Source: Acytostelium subglobosum LB1
Lineage: Eukaryota; Evosea; Eumycetozoa; Acytosteliales; Acytosteliaceae
DNA: 64,000 bases
Assembly: GCF_000787575.1 (NCBI RefSeq)
Contig: NW_012236528.1
Location: forward strand, 1,152,576-1,216,575
Direction: 5' to 3'
The notes beneath the pieces are model-generated. The model had not been told where the DNA came from. It searched no databases and was given only the letters and a program-made list of their open reading frames with translations. The translations under genes and the position numbers were made by a program. Below, in pieces: positions 1-12,188 of this stretch. The stretch's first letter is position 1, and every line of letters starts with the position of its first letter.

Positions 1-78
1 GGGTTTAGGGTAAGTGTAGGCGAAGGGTAGGATAGGGTAAAGCGATGGTAGGGTAAGGGTACGAGGGTTGGGGAAGGG
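1..78. repeat. degenerate telomere-like G-rich array
   Basis: The stretch holds many GGGTAAG/GGGTTAG/GGGTTGG-like units, G-rich on the plus strand, ending about 20 bases after the stop of the patatin gene. Similar arrays lie at 24.1, 25.9, 40.3, 48.7, 54.0 and 56.0 kb. No gene is seen here. Confidence 0.7.
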
Positions 79-98
79 ACAAGACAAGTCAAGATAGT

Positions 99-1227
99 TT
101 ATTGTCTGAGAGTAGCGAGCAACTCGTTGTAGTTGCTGATGTCAAGTTGTAGACTGGACTCGGCATTGGCATCCTTGATTCCCATGGCAATCATCTCCTT
201 GGAGTACTGGAAGCCGAGGAAATCACCTGGAAGACGTTGGCTTGGGTAGTAGAGGTTGATCTTGATGGATGGGTAGGCTTGGAAGGCAGTCTCGATGTCC
301 TTGAGGAAGATGTTGTGCTCGACGATTGAGGCGGTTCTCAGCATGAGCGATGGGGTCTTCCAGTTGGTCACGTTGTCAAAGGTCTCTGGCTTGCCGACAC
401 CCAAGATCACGTCGATGAGGATGGTCTCGGCGCCAGTATCGTTACAGAGACGGGCAGTGTCGGTCACTGGCGTCATGTAGGTGGCACCACCGTCCATGTA
501 TAGTTGGCCGTGCACAGCAGTTGGTTCGAACAAACCTGGAATAGAAGCCGAGGCCTTAACGCCCAACACGATCTCATCATCATCCTTCTCCCAAGTGTTA
601 AACAGACCAGTGTCATAGCTAGTAGCACCGACCAACAATGTTCTGTTGGACTCGGCCAACATCTTGGCATTCAAGTTCTCGACCAAATCTAAGTGAAGTG
701 ATTGATTGGATTGGGTTGAGTGAGCGAGTGATTGATTGATGGTCCAGCCTGTGACTGATGCATACATGTCAAGAGTGGAGCATCATCCAAGAGTCCTTGC
801 TTGGAAATAAATCCCTCAGCGGGACCACCCAACCAGTTCTTCCAGATATCTGTGGGATTGTTCCAAAGGGGTGGGGGTGTTAGGATGGAATCATTCCACT
901 GAACGGATGAATGAACATACCCTTTCTCTTGATGGTGTCCCATTGAGTTGTAAGGAAGTTTGAAGCAGCCTCCTCATCACCAACGTTGAACATGGCAGTG
1001 GCAGCGGCATTGATGGAACCTGCACTGATACCAGTGACGACATTCCATTGGACATCTAGTGCCTGACGCATCTGGACCAAACCAGCAAAGATACCAGCCT
1101 CGAAAGCACCTCTATCACCAGCTCCACTCATCGTGACAGCACGGCATGTAGACAGCTTCACGGCTTGGGAAGCCGATGCAATAGCGGTAAATAATAATAC
1201 AGCAGATAGAATTACAACAAACTTCAT
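99..1227 (-). CDS. secreted patatin-like phospholipase
   Basis: Three exons (921-1227, 766-849, 99-688; introns GT..AG) give 326 residues with the frame kept at both joins. A signal peptide covers about residues 1-19. The patatin hallmarks are visible: the glycine-rich oxyanion loop GAGDRGAFEAG (about 35-45), the nucleophile elbow GISAG with Ser68, and the second catalytic residue in DGG (Asp196). Patatins are Ser-Asp dyad acyl hydrolases that release fatty acids from membrane lipids. With a signal peptide and no evident membrane anchor, this one probably acts in the endolysosomal lumen or outside the cell (inference). It is transcribed away from the Tra2-like gene, with about 750 bases shared upstream. 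Confidence 0.88.
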
Positions 1228-1981
1228 TATTACTTTGTATGAATTTATGTATTATTTGTATAATGTATGATTGTTTGATTGAGTGATTGGCTGATTGTGT
1301 AATTGAATATGATTGGATGATGGATGGATGAGGACCACATCCGTGTCCACGGAGGCCTTGCACCTTCCTATGGCATTGTGTTTGATTGTAAATAGATCCA
1401 TAATGTCGCAATGTGACGGGACACATGGGGTATGTGATTAGCCTTTGAAATTTCCAATGAGTGCATCGACTTTGATCACTCAAATCAATAAATATCTTTT
1501 TTGGGATTGGGGCTGATAACCTCAAACACTCTTCTCATCTTTGCATCACCAACATTCTATTCAATCTATCACAGTAACTAGAGATAGAATGTGAATTCAC
1601 ACCAACTCCAATTAATGGACCTCCTTCGGCTCACTCATAATGGGTTCAGAAGTATCAATGGTCAGGTACTCTGGTCCATCAACACATCATAAATTGATAC
1701 CATGACGTTGTTATTTAGTTTGGTAGTGAAGTAGGGATTGAGGAACTTCCTACATGTACTCAAGTTGTAATTATAATTGATTGGTCTTCGTCAACTCACC
1801 CAGGCCTATGACTCGATGTTTGGAATCGACAAGACAACAACATGTTGTGCTAGTTTGAAAAAAACAACAAGGTTGTGTTCATTCACGTGAATTGAAGTAT
1901 TCTCCATTCTCAAACAAACAAAACACAACATACATACTGCACATACATATACTATTATTGGTATCAACAGATAGATATATA
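1228..1981. other. divergent intergenic region
   Basis: About 750 bases between the starts of the patatin (-) and Tra2-like (+) genes. TGAT-type simple runs and an AT-rich stretch near 1900-1980 are seen. I find no convincing coding or RNA gene; it probably carries both promoters. Confidence 0.5.
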
Positions 1982-3561
1982 ATGGTTAGATCAACTTCAC
2001 CTGACAGATACGATAGCAGGTATGAATATAAATATGAATATGAATTGAATTGAATTGAATTGAATGATTGATGTCAACTAACAACAACAACAATGTGTTG
2101 TAGTGAGAGAATGCAGGAATCAGATGCTCATCATCATCATGGCTCAAAGCCATCTGGAGGAGAGAGAAGAGGAGAGACCGAAGAGACAAGAAACAGGGGC
2201 AACTCATTGCACGTCGCAAACCTAACTCTGAAGTTAAAGGATGAAGAGCTTCGTGAGAAGTTCGCTCCGTTTGGAAATGTAATATCATCATAATGTTATG
2301 AATGAATGAGACAACTCAGCTGACAATCAATCAATCAACCAATCAATCAATCAATTCATATAGATTATAGAATGTACTATACTGGTTGATCCAAACACAA
2401 AGCAATCGAGAGGATTTGCTTTCATCACTTATTCGACAACCGACGAGGCTGAAGAGGCAATGAGAGTGATGGATGGTGAGAAGATTGACGGCAACGAGAT
2501 CAAAGTATCAAAGGTAACGACTCATCAACTCAACCACCCAGCTCAACAACATTCATCGTCTCAGCAGCAGCAGCAGCAGCAGCAGCAACACAACTACTAC
2601 TACAACTACCACTACGATGACATCAACGCTGGGTACTCAGCATACACTACTACAACACAACCGTCCATCACCATGTCAACATCGTTTGCCCGTCTCAGCC
2701 ACAACACAGCCACAGCCACACAGCCACAACTACAACCACAACTCAATGTCTCCCTCCTCCTATGTCAATGTTTATCTTCTCTACCTCTCTCATGTCTTTA
2801 CACATCTCTATCTACTAACCCTTCCTTTTACCTCACAACAATGTTCTTACCATCTCCCATCCATCCCTCACCATGATCGTCAACTCATCAACACAACTCT
2901 CTTGCCCTCACACAATCATCATCATCACCTTGCACTCTCTCTCTCGTCGACCCTTTCAATCATCGTTCAATCAATCCAGTAGCGTTCAACGCACAGTACA
3001 TCAACACTTACAATAACCAACAACCCTTTATAGTCCAAACGATCAAGGGCCAGAGAGTCAACACCAGGCACCTACATGGGCAGCGATCGTCACAAGAGAC
3101 AAAGTATGTTTAGGACACGAGGCGCACATGCCTCATCCATTTGATGAACACTTACCAACACAAGCCATTGCCATGGCCATTATCAAGCAGATTACCCTAC
3201 ATCGCGAACATACCCTGCCTATCCATATCCACCACCCCCACCATATCCCTATCCACCATCATCCAAGTCGATGCCATACACGGCACCACCCATCCCTCAT
3301 CCTTATAGCATGGGTGCCTACTATGGCTACGGCGCGCCAGCCTACCCCTACCCGCCCGCCTATGGTAAGTCGATTGGATATGAAAACAGATACTCTCCCT
3401 ATATGGGCGGCTCGCGATACACTGATCGCACGGCGCGCGGAGGCGGCGACTATGACAGCGAGAGGACCCGTGACCGAGGTGAGCGTACCGATCGCAGCAG
3501 CGGCAGTGGCGGTAGTGGTGATCGCGACCGTGACAGAGATCACTACCGTCGCAGAGACTAA
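1982..3561 (+). CDS. tra2: Transformer-2 (Tra2)-like splicing regulator
   Basis: Five exons (1982-2019, 2104-2278, 2364-2513, 3034-3103, 3191-3561) give 267 residues with consistent phases. One RRM is present: RNP2 is LHVANL (about 48-53) and RNP1 is RGFAFITY (about 87-94). Right after the RRM comes a linker with STPGTYMG, matching the TPTPGIYMG linker that marks the Tra2 family. The tail is rich in PYP repeats, then [10 protein letters not shown]-like residues. Tra2 proteins bind GAA-type exonic enhancers and recruit SR proteins in the nucleus. Intron 3 (2514-3033) is 520 bases, far longer than the others, contains a CAG run, and stays open in frame for about 120 codons after exon 3. The downstream neighbour is another spliceosome gene. 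Confidence 0.88.
2563..2587 (+). repeat. CAG microsatellite inside Tra2 intron 3
   Basis: A run of eight or nine CAG units. It would read as polyglutamine if the intron were retained, because the frame from exon 3 stays open here. Confidence 0.8.
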
Positions 3562-3850
3562 GTAAGGTTAGGTATTTCCATCCGGTCCTCATTCAGTCAG
3601 TCAGTCGGTCAGTCGGTCAGTCGTTCGGTTCCCAAACAACAAGAGCCATGGCATTCATAAAGCATGTAATAAACGCTACTTCAACTCCTTTGTGATACTT
3701 GATCACTTGGTCAACAACTGGCGACTTCATCACAATCCCATAAACACACTACTTTTCATTCGTCAATCAATCACTTGATTGAATGACAACTTCATCAACA
3801 TATTGTTGAATGAATACACCTTACTACTACGTTAGAGAGATATATAAGTG

Positions 3851-5716
3851 ATGAGTGTACTGATTGAGACAACTCTTGGTGACTTGGTTATCGACCTATA
3901 TACAGATGAATGTCCAGTTGCAACCAAGAACTTCTTGAAGTGTATGTATGATGACACCTTGGCCTAGCTTGCCAACTCAACTCACTGACAATCAATCAAT
4001 CAATCCATCAGTATGTAAGATAAAGTATTATAACAGTTGCCTATTCTACAATGTACAGAAGGACTTCATAGCAGAGACAGGAGATCCAACAAACACTGGT
4101 AGTGGCGGAGAGAGTATACATGGGTATGATTGAACATTGGCTGATTGAATGATCACTTGTGACTAACACCATTTATTCAACAGAGTACTATATGGACAAG
4201 AAGCAAAGTACTTTGACGATGAGATACATCCAAAGAAGCTCACTCATCGCAACATTGGCACCGTGGCAATGGCAAACAGCGGGAAGAACTTAAATGGCTC
4301 GCGAGTATGTGATCACTCTCTCTATCATTCAAGTCTCAGCTGATCAGCTCACTCACTCATGGCACTGACTGATCATTCATTCATTCAATCAATCATAGTT
4401 CTATATAACAACATCACCAAACAATGATTACTTGGATGAGAAGCATACTATATTTGGACAAGTCGTCGAAGGATTGGATGTTCTGAGCAAGATCAACAAC
4501 ATCTTTGTAGATGGCAAAGGTCGACCACTTAAGAACATTCGATTGCTACACACTATAATCCTGGAAGACCCTTTCCCTGACCTCAACTCAATGGAGGTGC
4601 CAGATGCATCACCAGCATTCAAGAAAGATAAGGATGATGTATGTTGTGCTGTGTCCTGAACCTTTAGCCGGCTTGCGTGCTAGACTAACCACGCCAAACA
4701 AACAGAGTCGATTCGAAGCGGATGAGGACATTGATGCAGATACGAGAGGCAAGACAAAGGAACAGATTGAGGAAGAGTTGGATGCCAAGGCGGCGCGAGG
4801 AAGAAGTGAACTGTTGGAGATGCTTGGAGTGCTCCCCGATGCAGAGATCAAGCCGCCAGAGAATGTATTGTTCGTCTGCAAGCTGAACCCGGTGACGACA
4901 TCCGCAGATCTGGAGATCATCTTCTCATCATGTGGCAAGATCGTGAGTTGTGAGGTCATCAAGGATCAGGTCACTGGCGATTCACTATCCTATGCCTTTA
5001 TCGAGTATGAGACCAAGAAGCAATGCGAGGCAGCTTACAGCAAAATGGAGAATGCACTCATCGATGAGAGGAGGATACATGTTGACTTTTGCCAATCGAT
5101 TGCTAAACTAAAGTATAACCAAGGAGCAAGTAAGTTTGGAACAATTCCAGGATTGATGGATGAATGTATTGATCACTGACCCCGCCACCACCCATCAGAG
5201 AACTTCCTTACACGCAAGATCAATAGTAGTCTTGTCAATCCTCATCATCATCTATCGACTGGAACAAAGGGATATGACTATGTCTATGACGACGATGATC
5301 ATCCCAAGCAGCCAGAGCTCAAAAAGACAAGAATGGACAACAAGGATAATGGAAACAACACTTCGTCCAGAGACACTGGAAAAGACAGAGACAAAAGAGA
5401 TGGAGACAGAGACAGAAATAGATACAATGACAGAGATAGAGATAGAGGAAGAGATGGAGACAGCAGTGACAGAAATAGATATAACGACCGAGATAGATAT
5501 AGGGATGGCGACAGAGACGGCCCAAGAGATGGACCAAGAGACGGCCCAAGAGGTGGCCCAAGAGATGGTCAAAGAGATGGACAAAGAGACGGCCAAAGAG
5601 ATGATAGATATAGAGAAAATGACCGGGACAGAGACAGAGATAGAGATAGATATAATAGAGGTGGTGACAGAGATAGGGATAGGAGTAGAGATTATGGAAG
5701 AGATAAACGATATTGA
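3851..5716 (+). CDS. ppil4: PPIL4-type nuclear cyclophilin with RRM
   Basis: Six exons (3851-3941, 4012-4123, 4184-4304, 4399-4638, 4706-5129, 5199-5716) give 501 residues, all phases agreeing. The order is cyclophilin domain (1-165, starting [18 protein letters not shown]), a linker with [19 protein letters not shown], an RRM (RNP2 LFVCKL near 243, RNP1 LSYAFIEY near 282), then a charged tail of RDRD units and a block of GPRD/GQRD repeats (genomic 5520-5600). The arrangement and the [16 protein letters not shown] block match human PPIL4, a spliceosome-associated cyclophilin. The usual catalytic FHR of CypA reads YNV here, as in PPIL4 (HNV), so isomerase activity is probably weak or absent. 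It ends 47 bases from the converging SURF2 stop. Confidence 0.92.
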
Positions 5717-5763
5717 TTATGATGATGACATTGGCTATCCAGTGCCTGTGTCTGTATCCTAAT

Positions 5764-6716
5764 TTACTTCTTTTGCTTCTTGTTATTTCCCTTATTGGCG
5801 TCCAGCTTCACTTTGTTGTTGGTCCTCTTGTTGTTATTTTTGTTATTGTTGGTGTTGGTGTTGTTGGATTTGTTGTTTGCTTTGGCAGAGTTCTTCTTCT
5901 TTGGTTGTTCAACCTCTTCTTCCTCTTCGTCTTCTTCGTCTTCATCATCTTCCTCTTCGTCGTCATCTTCTTTGCCATCCAAATCCTTCTCGTGGTCGAA
6001 TCCTTCAAAGTCCTCTTCCTCGACTTCTTCTTCTTCATCGTCGTCTTCATCATCGTCACTATCTTCGTCGTCATCTGGGACTGCATCATCGTCGTCTTCG
6101 TCATCGTCATCCTCCTCAATTTTATCTTCGGCATCATCATCTTCTTCCTCGTCAAAGTCCACAATATCATCGTCCTCCTTGTCTTCATCATCATCTCCAT
6201 CACCCTCCTCTCCATCAGGCTTCTGTGAGTTTGGTTTAGATCTCTTCTCCAGTGCAGTTTTATAAGCCTTGCCATTGATATGATTCTTGATCTCTACTAC
6301 ATTCTTGTTCAAGTCCAACTTTGTCAACTTGCAATACATCTTGCGTCTGTTATATGTATATGTTTGTTAGTTGGATGGCCATCTTGATTGTAGACATGGC
6401 AACAACAACATGTAGTTGATACTTTACGGATTCTTTGATTGTACGATATATGGAAGGAATGATGAATAGTCATATTGTTGATCAACTGCAATCTTATAAC
6501 TCTTTGATGCCAAGTGAGTTTTCAATTGATCAATCTTCAATGGCATCTCATGCTTGGTTGTCTCACATTTGATCTGTTTGTTTGGTTTGATTAGATTAGT
6601 CTGATCAATCAATCAATGACATCATTTGAACATTCATTCAAACATACTCTATTAGTCTCTGAAAGGAACACAAAGTCCTTATGTTCATTTATGAAATCTT
6701 GTATCTCTTTGTTCAT
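5764..6716 (-). CDS. surf2: SURF2 (Surfeit locus protein 2) homologue
   Basis: Three exons (6648-6716, 6428-6573, 5764-6346) give 265 residues in frame. Residues 1-110 match the SURF2 domain block by block: EIQDFINEHKDFV, RIKCETTKHEMPLKIDQL, QQYDYSSFLPYIVQSKNP and KMYCKLTKLDLNKN. The rest is a long Asp/Glu tract (about 125-215) followed by an Asn/Lys tail ending KKQKK. Human SURF2 is a nucleolar protein linked to ribosome biogenesis; the acidic-then-basic tail here fits a nucleolar protein (inference). The tract explains the long serine-rich ORFs on the opposite strand. Confidence 0.88.
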
Positions 6717-7014
6717 GTTGTTGTTGTTATTATTACTTGTTACTCTAATTATGTGTTTCAATTAAATGATCAACACTTTCGTTCGGTTTTCATCTTTTTT
6801 ATTAATGGTCATTAGTACTTTCAACGGACTTCGATAATTTTAAAAATTGAACTTCCCATCCCTTGGCTCTGAATCACCAAACTATGACTCACAATGCACA
6901 GAATGAACAAGCACTTGTGATTGACAATGAAGTAATAATTGACCGATCAACAACAACAATCAATCACACTTGTACAGAAGAACATAACAGATATATAGAA
7001 TAGAATAGAATAGA

Positions 7015-7509
7015 ATGAAGAGATACCAATCAGTCGCTATCGTCACTTTGGCAGTGTTTGCTTTATGGTTCGCCTTACTGATGGACATGCTGCCAGTGAC
7101 ACTCTCACCAAGTGTCCGTTCAGTCATACCCGCTGTATGTCAAGTTCTAGCTCAATAGATTGAATGTGATGATGTAGAAAAGATTGTGATGAAGATCCAA
7201 TCATTACAAGCAAGTATACTAATCGTTCGAACAATACATTACACCAATAGCTACCATTCTGGGCACTTGTAACATTCGCGAGCTATTCACTGGGATCAAT
7301 CGGTTACAACTTGTTGATTATGAATGATTGCAAGGAGGCTGCCGACAGTCTATTCGATGTACGTATTCATTCATACATTCAATCATTCATCCAATCAATC
7401 AACCAATCATTGATCATTAACCAAAATGACATTATAGGAGGTCAAGGAGGCCAAGCAAAGCTTGAGAGCCAAGGGAATGAAGCTCAAGGGAGACAAACCT
7501 TGTTTGTGA
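7015..7509 (+). CDS. dpm3: DPM3, dolichol-phosphate mannose synthase subunit 3
   Basis: Three exons (7015-7134, 7251-7358, 7438-7509) give 99 residues, typical for DPM3 (about 90-95). Two membrane segments lie at about 8-24 and 41-63. A cytosolic coiled-coil-like tail follows, with [20 protein letters not shown] and AKGMKLKG, matching the HDCEDAARELQSQIQEAR and LARRG blocks of human DPM3. DPM3 tethers the catalytic DPM1 to the ER membrane, where mannose is moved from GDP-mannose to dolichol phosphate for N-glycans, GPI anchors and O-mannosylation. It is transcribed away from SURF2 (298 bases between starts). Confidence 0.9.
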
Positions 7510-7665
7510 GGATCACATACTACTTAGATACAGCGGCAACAACACAGCACATTGAAGCGATGCAACACAGGAATAATGGAACACCTTTAGTTTAGATTAG
7601 GTTATGTTATATAATATAAATATATATATAAGTATATAAGTATATATCGAGGTTTATTTGGCTGT

Positions 7666-10184
7666 CTACATCCAGTTCAGCTCAGGATCTAGGAGCACCA
7701 TGTTCTTCAGACCTCCCTCAACCTTTTGGAACTCTGGATTGGAATAGGTTCGCTGAGGAGGCATGAAGCCATTGGTGACCGAGGGTGGCAGAATGGGTGG
7801 AGGCATCTTCTGCTGCCTCTTGAGAAGGTTCTCACGCTCTTCCAACAACGCCGCCAGCTCAGTCATCTTGGCCGAGATCTGCTGTGACAGCTGCTCAGTC
7901 TCGTGATTGTGATGACTGCGCTGCTCGCGAATACTAGAGAACTGATGTTTGTCGCAGCGATGTTGGTACTCGTTGATAAAGTCGTACAGCTCCTCGGCGG
8001 TAGGACGCATGGCCGGCGACGGATTGATCATCCATCGGATCATGTCCCAGAAGGCGCGCGGATGGTCGGGCGTCTCGACGATCAGGCCGTCCCGGATCGA
8101 GTTCCACTCCTCGCCGCACTTGGGCAGCGGTTTCAGACGCGCCAGCTCGTACAGGGTGCAGCCCAGTGAGAAGATGTCGGACTTCTTCAGGGCGCCCATG
8201 TCGTCGTGTAGCAGCTCGCGCGACAGGTAGCGGCTGTCGCCCTCAGAGTAGATCTTGCTGTTGGTTGCCTCGTGCAGCAGGCCCAGGTCGCCGAGCTTGT
8301 AGCGCGTCTCCTCCTGGACGTCATCGGGGCCGCTACTGCTGCTGATGCGGGTCTTGCGTTTGTTGACGTAGATGTTCTCTGGCTTGATGTCCAGGTGGAC
8401 AAAGCCCAGCGAGTGTATCTGGATGATGCCATTCAGCACCTGTTTGGCCAGGCAGAGCAGCGTGGCCTCGGTCTGGCGCGTGCGATTCGTCACCCAGGAG
8501 TAGAGCGTGCCGCCATCGCAGTACTCCATCTGTATGTAGATATGATCGTTCTCCTCCCAGGCGTTGTAGTAGCGTACAATGTTGGTGGGGTCGGCTATTG
8601 CCGCCAGGCCAAAGACCTCGCGCAGAACATGCTCGCGGTCCTTTGGTCCTCTGATTGGGCGTTTGGACTTCTTGACGGCATACAAACATCCATCTATTCT
8701 ATGTCTACATTTGTAGACTATGCCAAAGCTACCCTCTCCTATCAGCTAATGATGTACATTGATATGTTAGTTGAGCCAAGGTGGTGACATGCGGAAACAC
8801 GTGGAAACAAGCGGAAACATGTGGTAACAAGCGGAAAAACACATGGAAACACGGAAACAGGTGTGGCGAGGGATAAACTTACGTTTAGCTGATGGAAGGT
8901 CTGATTATATAAAGAATGTACACTATCTACATGGCTATCTACAAGATTGTTGTTGCTGTTTCCCTCGTCGTCGTTACGGGGTGTGCTGTCAAGGTTGCTG
9001 ATGTGTTTCAGCTTGCTGGTGTTGAAGCTGCCACTGTCTCGGTTGTGAAAGATGAAAGGATTGATGTTGACGGGTGAAGAGGACATTGATGTCGAGCGTG
9101 GTCTCTTCACCTGTTGGTTGTTGTTGTTGTTGTTGTTGTTTGATGATTGAAGTTGAGGTGAGTTGCCAAAGTCGACAATGTCCGATGGGTCGGACGGTTT
9201 GATGTTGGCCAGGAGTGCCCGTGAGCGCTCTAGGGCGCGCGAGCGATCCAGGGCCGACGACCGCTTGGGCGTGGGCGTCGGGGGTGGTGAGGGTGAGGGA
9301 GACTGCATCAGCGAGTCGGCGTTGAAGGCCTTTTGATCGGGCTTCACACGATGCTTGGACTCGCCAAAGGAGTAGGTGAATGACTTGTTGAATGGCTTGC
9401 TGGCGCTTGATTGATTGCTGGGCTGGTAGTCGTGCAGACTCCACGACATGGATGAGGTGGGCAGTGACGAGGATAGCGTGCCCAGCGACAAGTCATATTG
9501 TGGCTGCCCCAGAGCATTGCTGCCGCCACTGTTTTGGCCCATTGATATGTTTGGGCTATGATGAGTCGAATGATGATGATGTTGATACTGATTGTAGTTG
9601 CCACTACTGCTGTTGGAACTGCTTCCACTCGAGTCTGATGATCCATATTTGTTTGTATTTGTCGTGTTATTGTTGTTGTTGACGTTGTTGTTGCTGCTGT
9701 GGTAGCCCACGCCGGACCATGTCGCGCTGCCACTTGGGTTGTTTGGCGCCTTGAACACTGATGACAATGATGATTGATTGTTGCTGTTGCCGTTGCCGTT
9801 GCCACTGTTGTTGTTATTGTTGAGGCTTGAAGAGGGATCCAACTGGAAGTTATCGCGTATTGGTGAAGTGTGATATGAGCCGACGAATAGTCGACGTCCT
9901 TTGCGCATATGAGCGTGTGGCGAGACAGGGTATGAAGGGCTGCTCGTTGTATCATTGCCTCTAATCCATTGTTGTTGCTGTTGCTGCTGTTGCTGTTGTT
10001 GTTGCTGTTGCTGCTGTGGAGTCTTGGTCGAGAGGAGTGGAGGCGAGTTCACAGACTCGACTTGAAACATCAACTCTTCTGCATCTTCAGCGTCAATGTC
10101 ATACTCTGTGGTGCGCTTCTTATTGATGCCGTTGTTGTTATGGTGGATGGTGAATCCATGAGTGCTCTCGGTAAAGGGTTGCAT
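7666..10184 (-). CDS. wee1: Wee1-family protein kinase
   Basis: Two exons (8883-10184, 7666-8745) give 793 residues. Residues 1-430 are disordered and rich in Q (a run near 60-75), N, S and P. The kinase domain starts with GEGSFG (about 437-442). Lys in YAVKK is near 459 and the catalytic loop HLDIKPEN has Asp near 553. The magnesium motif reads GDLG instead of DFG, and EGDSRYLSREL replaces the usual activation-segment end; both are Wee1/Myt1 hallmarks. Such kinases phosphorylate the inhibitory tyrosine of Cdk1 and delay mitosis. No membrane segment is seen after the kinase, so Wee1 fits better than Myt1. SP and TP sites in the N-terminal part would suit CDK control. Confidence 0.9.
8791..8862. 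repeat. minisatellite in wee1 intron
   Basis: About seven imperfect units of the form GYGGAAACA fill half of the single wee1 intron (8746-8882). They do not touch the splice sites. Confidence 0.7.
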
Positions 10185-11653
10185 CTGTTTGTTCTTTGCG
10201 TGTGGCTGAGACGATGGTGCCAGTCTGATAGATCAGACCTCTGCTCTGTTGCCAAGTGCCGGGCTATTCAATGACCAATGTTATGAATGAGGAGGGATGG
10301 GAGAAAGAATGGGAGAATAGGAGAATAGGAGAATAGGAGAAGTAGGGGAAGGATGGAGCTCGTTTGGTTGATTGATTGTTTCGTCGTCTTTGTCGGTTTA
10401 TGTTTGAATGAATGATTGATTGAAGCGAATGAATGATTGAAAGAATGAATGATTGAATGAATGGTCCAAGCGTAGGGTAGGGGTGGGTGGATTGATGGAT
10501 GGACAGGCGGAGGAAGGGAGGGATGGACAGGACCAGAGAGGGATTGATGGATTGTTGTGATTGGTGAGCGCGTTAGAATAATGGTGAGAAAATATCCTCG
10601 CAACTTTGGTTGGATGGTTGCTTGCTTGGATGTTGTTGTCCCTGCCTGCATGAACGCAGTCAGGCATGTCTGGCTGACAGGTTGGGTCTTCTCTAGACAC
10701 GTGTGTTTACTTACGAGTTGTGCGGTAAGTGTGAGAGACAGACGTTACGGGTGTTTGCTTGGCAGACAAACAGACGTTTGGTTGTGGGCGCGCCTTGATT
10801 GTTTCGAAAGGTCTGAGACGTGTGTCCTGTCCTGACTTGAACTTGCTTTGAGTGACACGCCAACAACTAAAAAAAAAAACAAAAAGTACAAGGTATTGCT
10901 GGATGAATGACTGACTTGGATGTTGTAATTTGTTGGGTCGAATGTTGCTGTTGAAGAATAATGACTTTGAGCAGAAACTCGCTCCCTGTATTATGTTTGC
11001 GGGGCCTTAAATCGGTGTATAATTATTGTTTATGAGTTTTGACTCTGACTGGTTGATTGATGTTGTGTTTGTGTGTGTGAATGTTATCCTTGAAATAATG
11101 AGAGAAGTCCGCACTTTATCGAAAAAGTGACTCTGATTGAATGGGATGTCTCCCGCCAAATGAACGCCTGTGTTGTTGAAAAATACCAAAAAACAATGGG
11201 CACCTTGACCCACTCTGTGTCTAGGTTTCTCAAAGACACCCGCACAAATGTTTGCGTTGTGAACAAAGATGTGGTGCGTGTGTGATGCAAGAAGCCTGGG
11301 GGAAAGGTGAATGACTGGATTGATGAACTTGCTGTTGACCAAGAGTGTCTGTGTATTGAGAGGGCAAGAGTCGAGACAATCGAGATGGTGTCAATGATTA
11401 AATATATTATATTGTATGTGTCTGTGAGGGATTGATTGAGCAAATGCAATTGCTGTCCAAGTAATAATTAGTTTAGATAGTTTTGATAGTTAGCTGTTAC
11501 GCGCGTATGAACAATCATTAAATTCATTGTACATGATGGCAGTGGTCGTGGTGATGGTCTTTGTACTGACTGCCCCATCAAGTCCCTGACGACCCAATCA
11601 AAATCTTCCATTGCCCCATTTTAGCCCCAACGACCAAATCAGGTGACTTGGTC
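10185..11653. other. long intergenic stretch upstream of wee1
   Basis: About 1.5 kb with no convincing gene. TGAATGATTGA-like runs (10390-10460), a GGAGAATA run (10311-10340), and an A-rich patch (10868-10885) are seen. Short ORFs here lack family resemblance. It may hold the wee1 promoter and 5' leader. Confidence 0.4.
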
Positions 11654-11908
11654 TCACGGCCAAGCCGGCTTGACACGCAGAGGAAAACTTCCCTTATAAC
11701 CCTCACGCGAGATGTTACAGTAAATCGTTGAAGATCCATCCATCATCATGCCACCCCCCTTCGTCATTGCGTAGTCGATGCCAGGATTGGATGGATGGAT
11801 GGCGCCGGTGGTGGCAGTGATGGGGGGCAGGTGTTCGGTCCACCCACACACGGCAGCGCTGCCGCGAGAGGTGTTGGTGGAAGGTCCCAAAGACAAGACG
11901 AACGACAT
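11654..11908 (-). CDS. possible small unknown protein
   Basis: An 84-codon ORF with mostly C- or G-ending codons, unlike the flanking AT-rich spacer. I recognise no family. The C-terminal part (KGGGMMMDGSS, then a GYKGSFPLRVKPAWP end) looks protein-like, but there is no signal peptide or supporting context. It could be a chance ORF or a terminal exon of something unseen. Confidence 0.25.
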   Translation of the reverse strand: MSFVLSLGPSTNTSRGSAAVCGWTEHLPPITATTGAIHPSNPGIDYAMTKGGGMMMDGSSTIYCNISREGYKGSFPLRVKPAWP

Positions 11909-12188
11909 GATTCGTCTGTTCTATTTCGGTGAGTGTAAGTCTGATGTATGACCATGTTGATGTAAGAGTTTGTATTGTCAATGCCCCTATGCAACAACAC
12001 GTAGCTTCTTCCTGTATAAATAGAATGTGCCGAATGCAACTCTGTTGTAGTCGTGTGTGGGTCCATGTGATCAGAGTCGATTGTACAATCGCGAATGGAA
12101 TGATGTGCATGTGAGTGAGTTAATGAATGAATCAGAGCGTTAGATATTGTTGTTTGTAACAGCCAGCTAGCTGTTGATGTTGCTGAAG

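Noticed and set aside
1-78. True chromosome end
   Set aside because: The G-rich sequence is degenerate and similar arrays lie inside the window next to genes, so it is better read as interstitial.
2460-3265. Plus-strand ORFs 2460-2876 and 2617-2982 as separate genes
   Set aside because: They lie in intron 3 of the Tra2-like gene. The first is only the read-through of exon 3. The linker after the RRM is found at 3034, supporting splicing.
5713-6265. Long plus-strand ORFs rich in serine or hydrophobic residues
   Set aside because: They are antisense shadows of the GAT/GAA-rich acidic tract of SURF2 on the minus strand, whose exons splice in frame and match a family.
8333-8787. Plus-strand and alternative-frame ORFs over the kinase region
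   Set aside because: They are shadows of the GC-rich Wee1 kinase exon.
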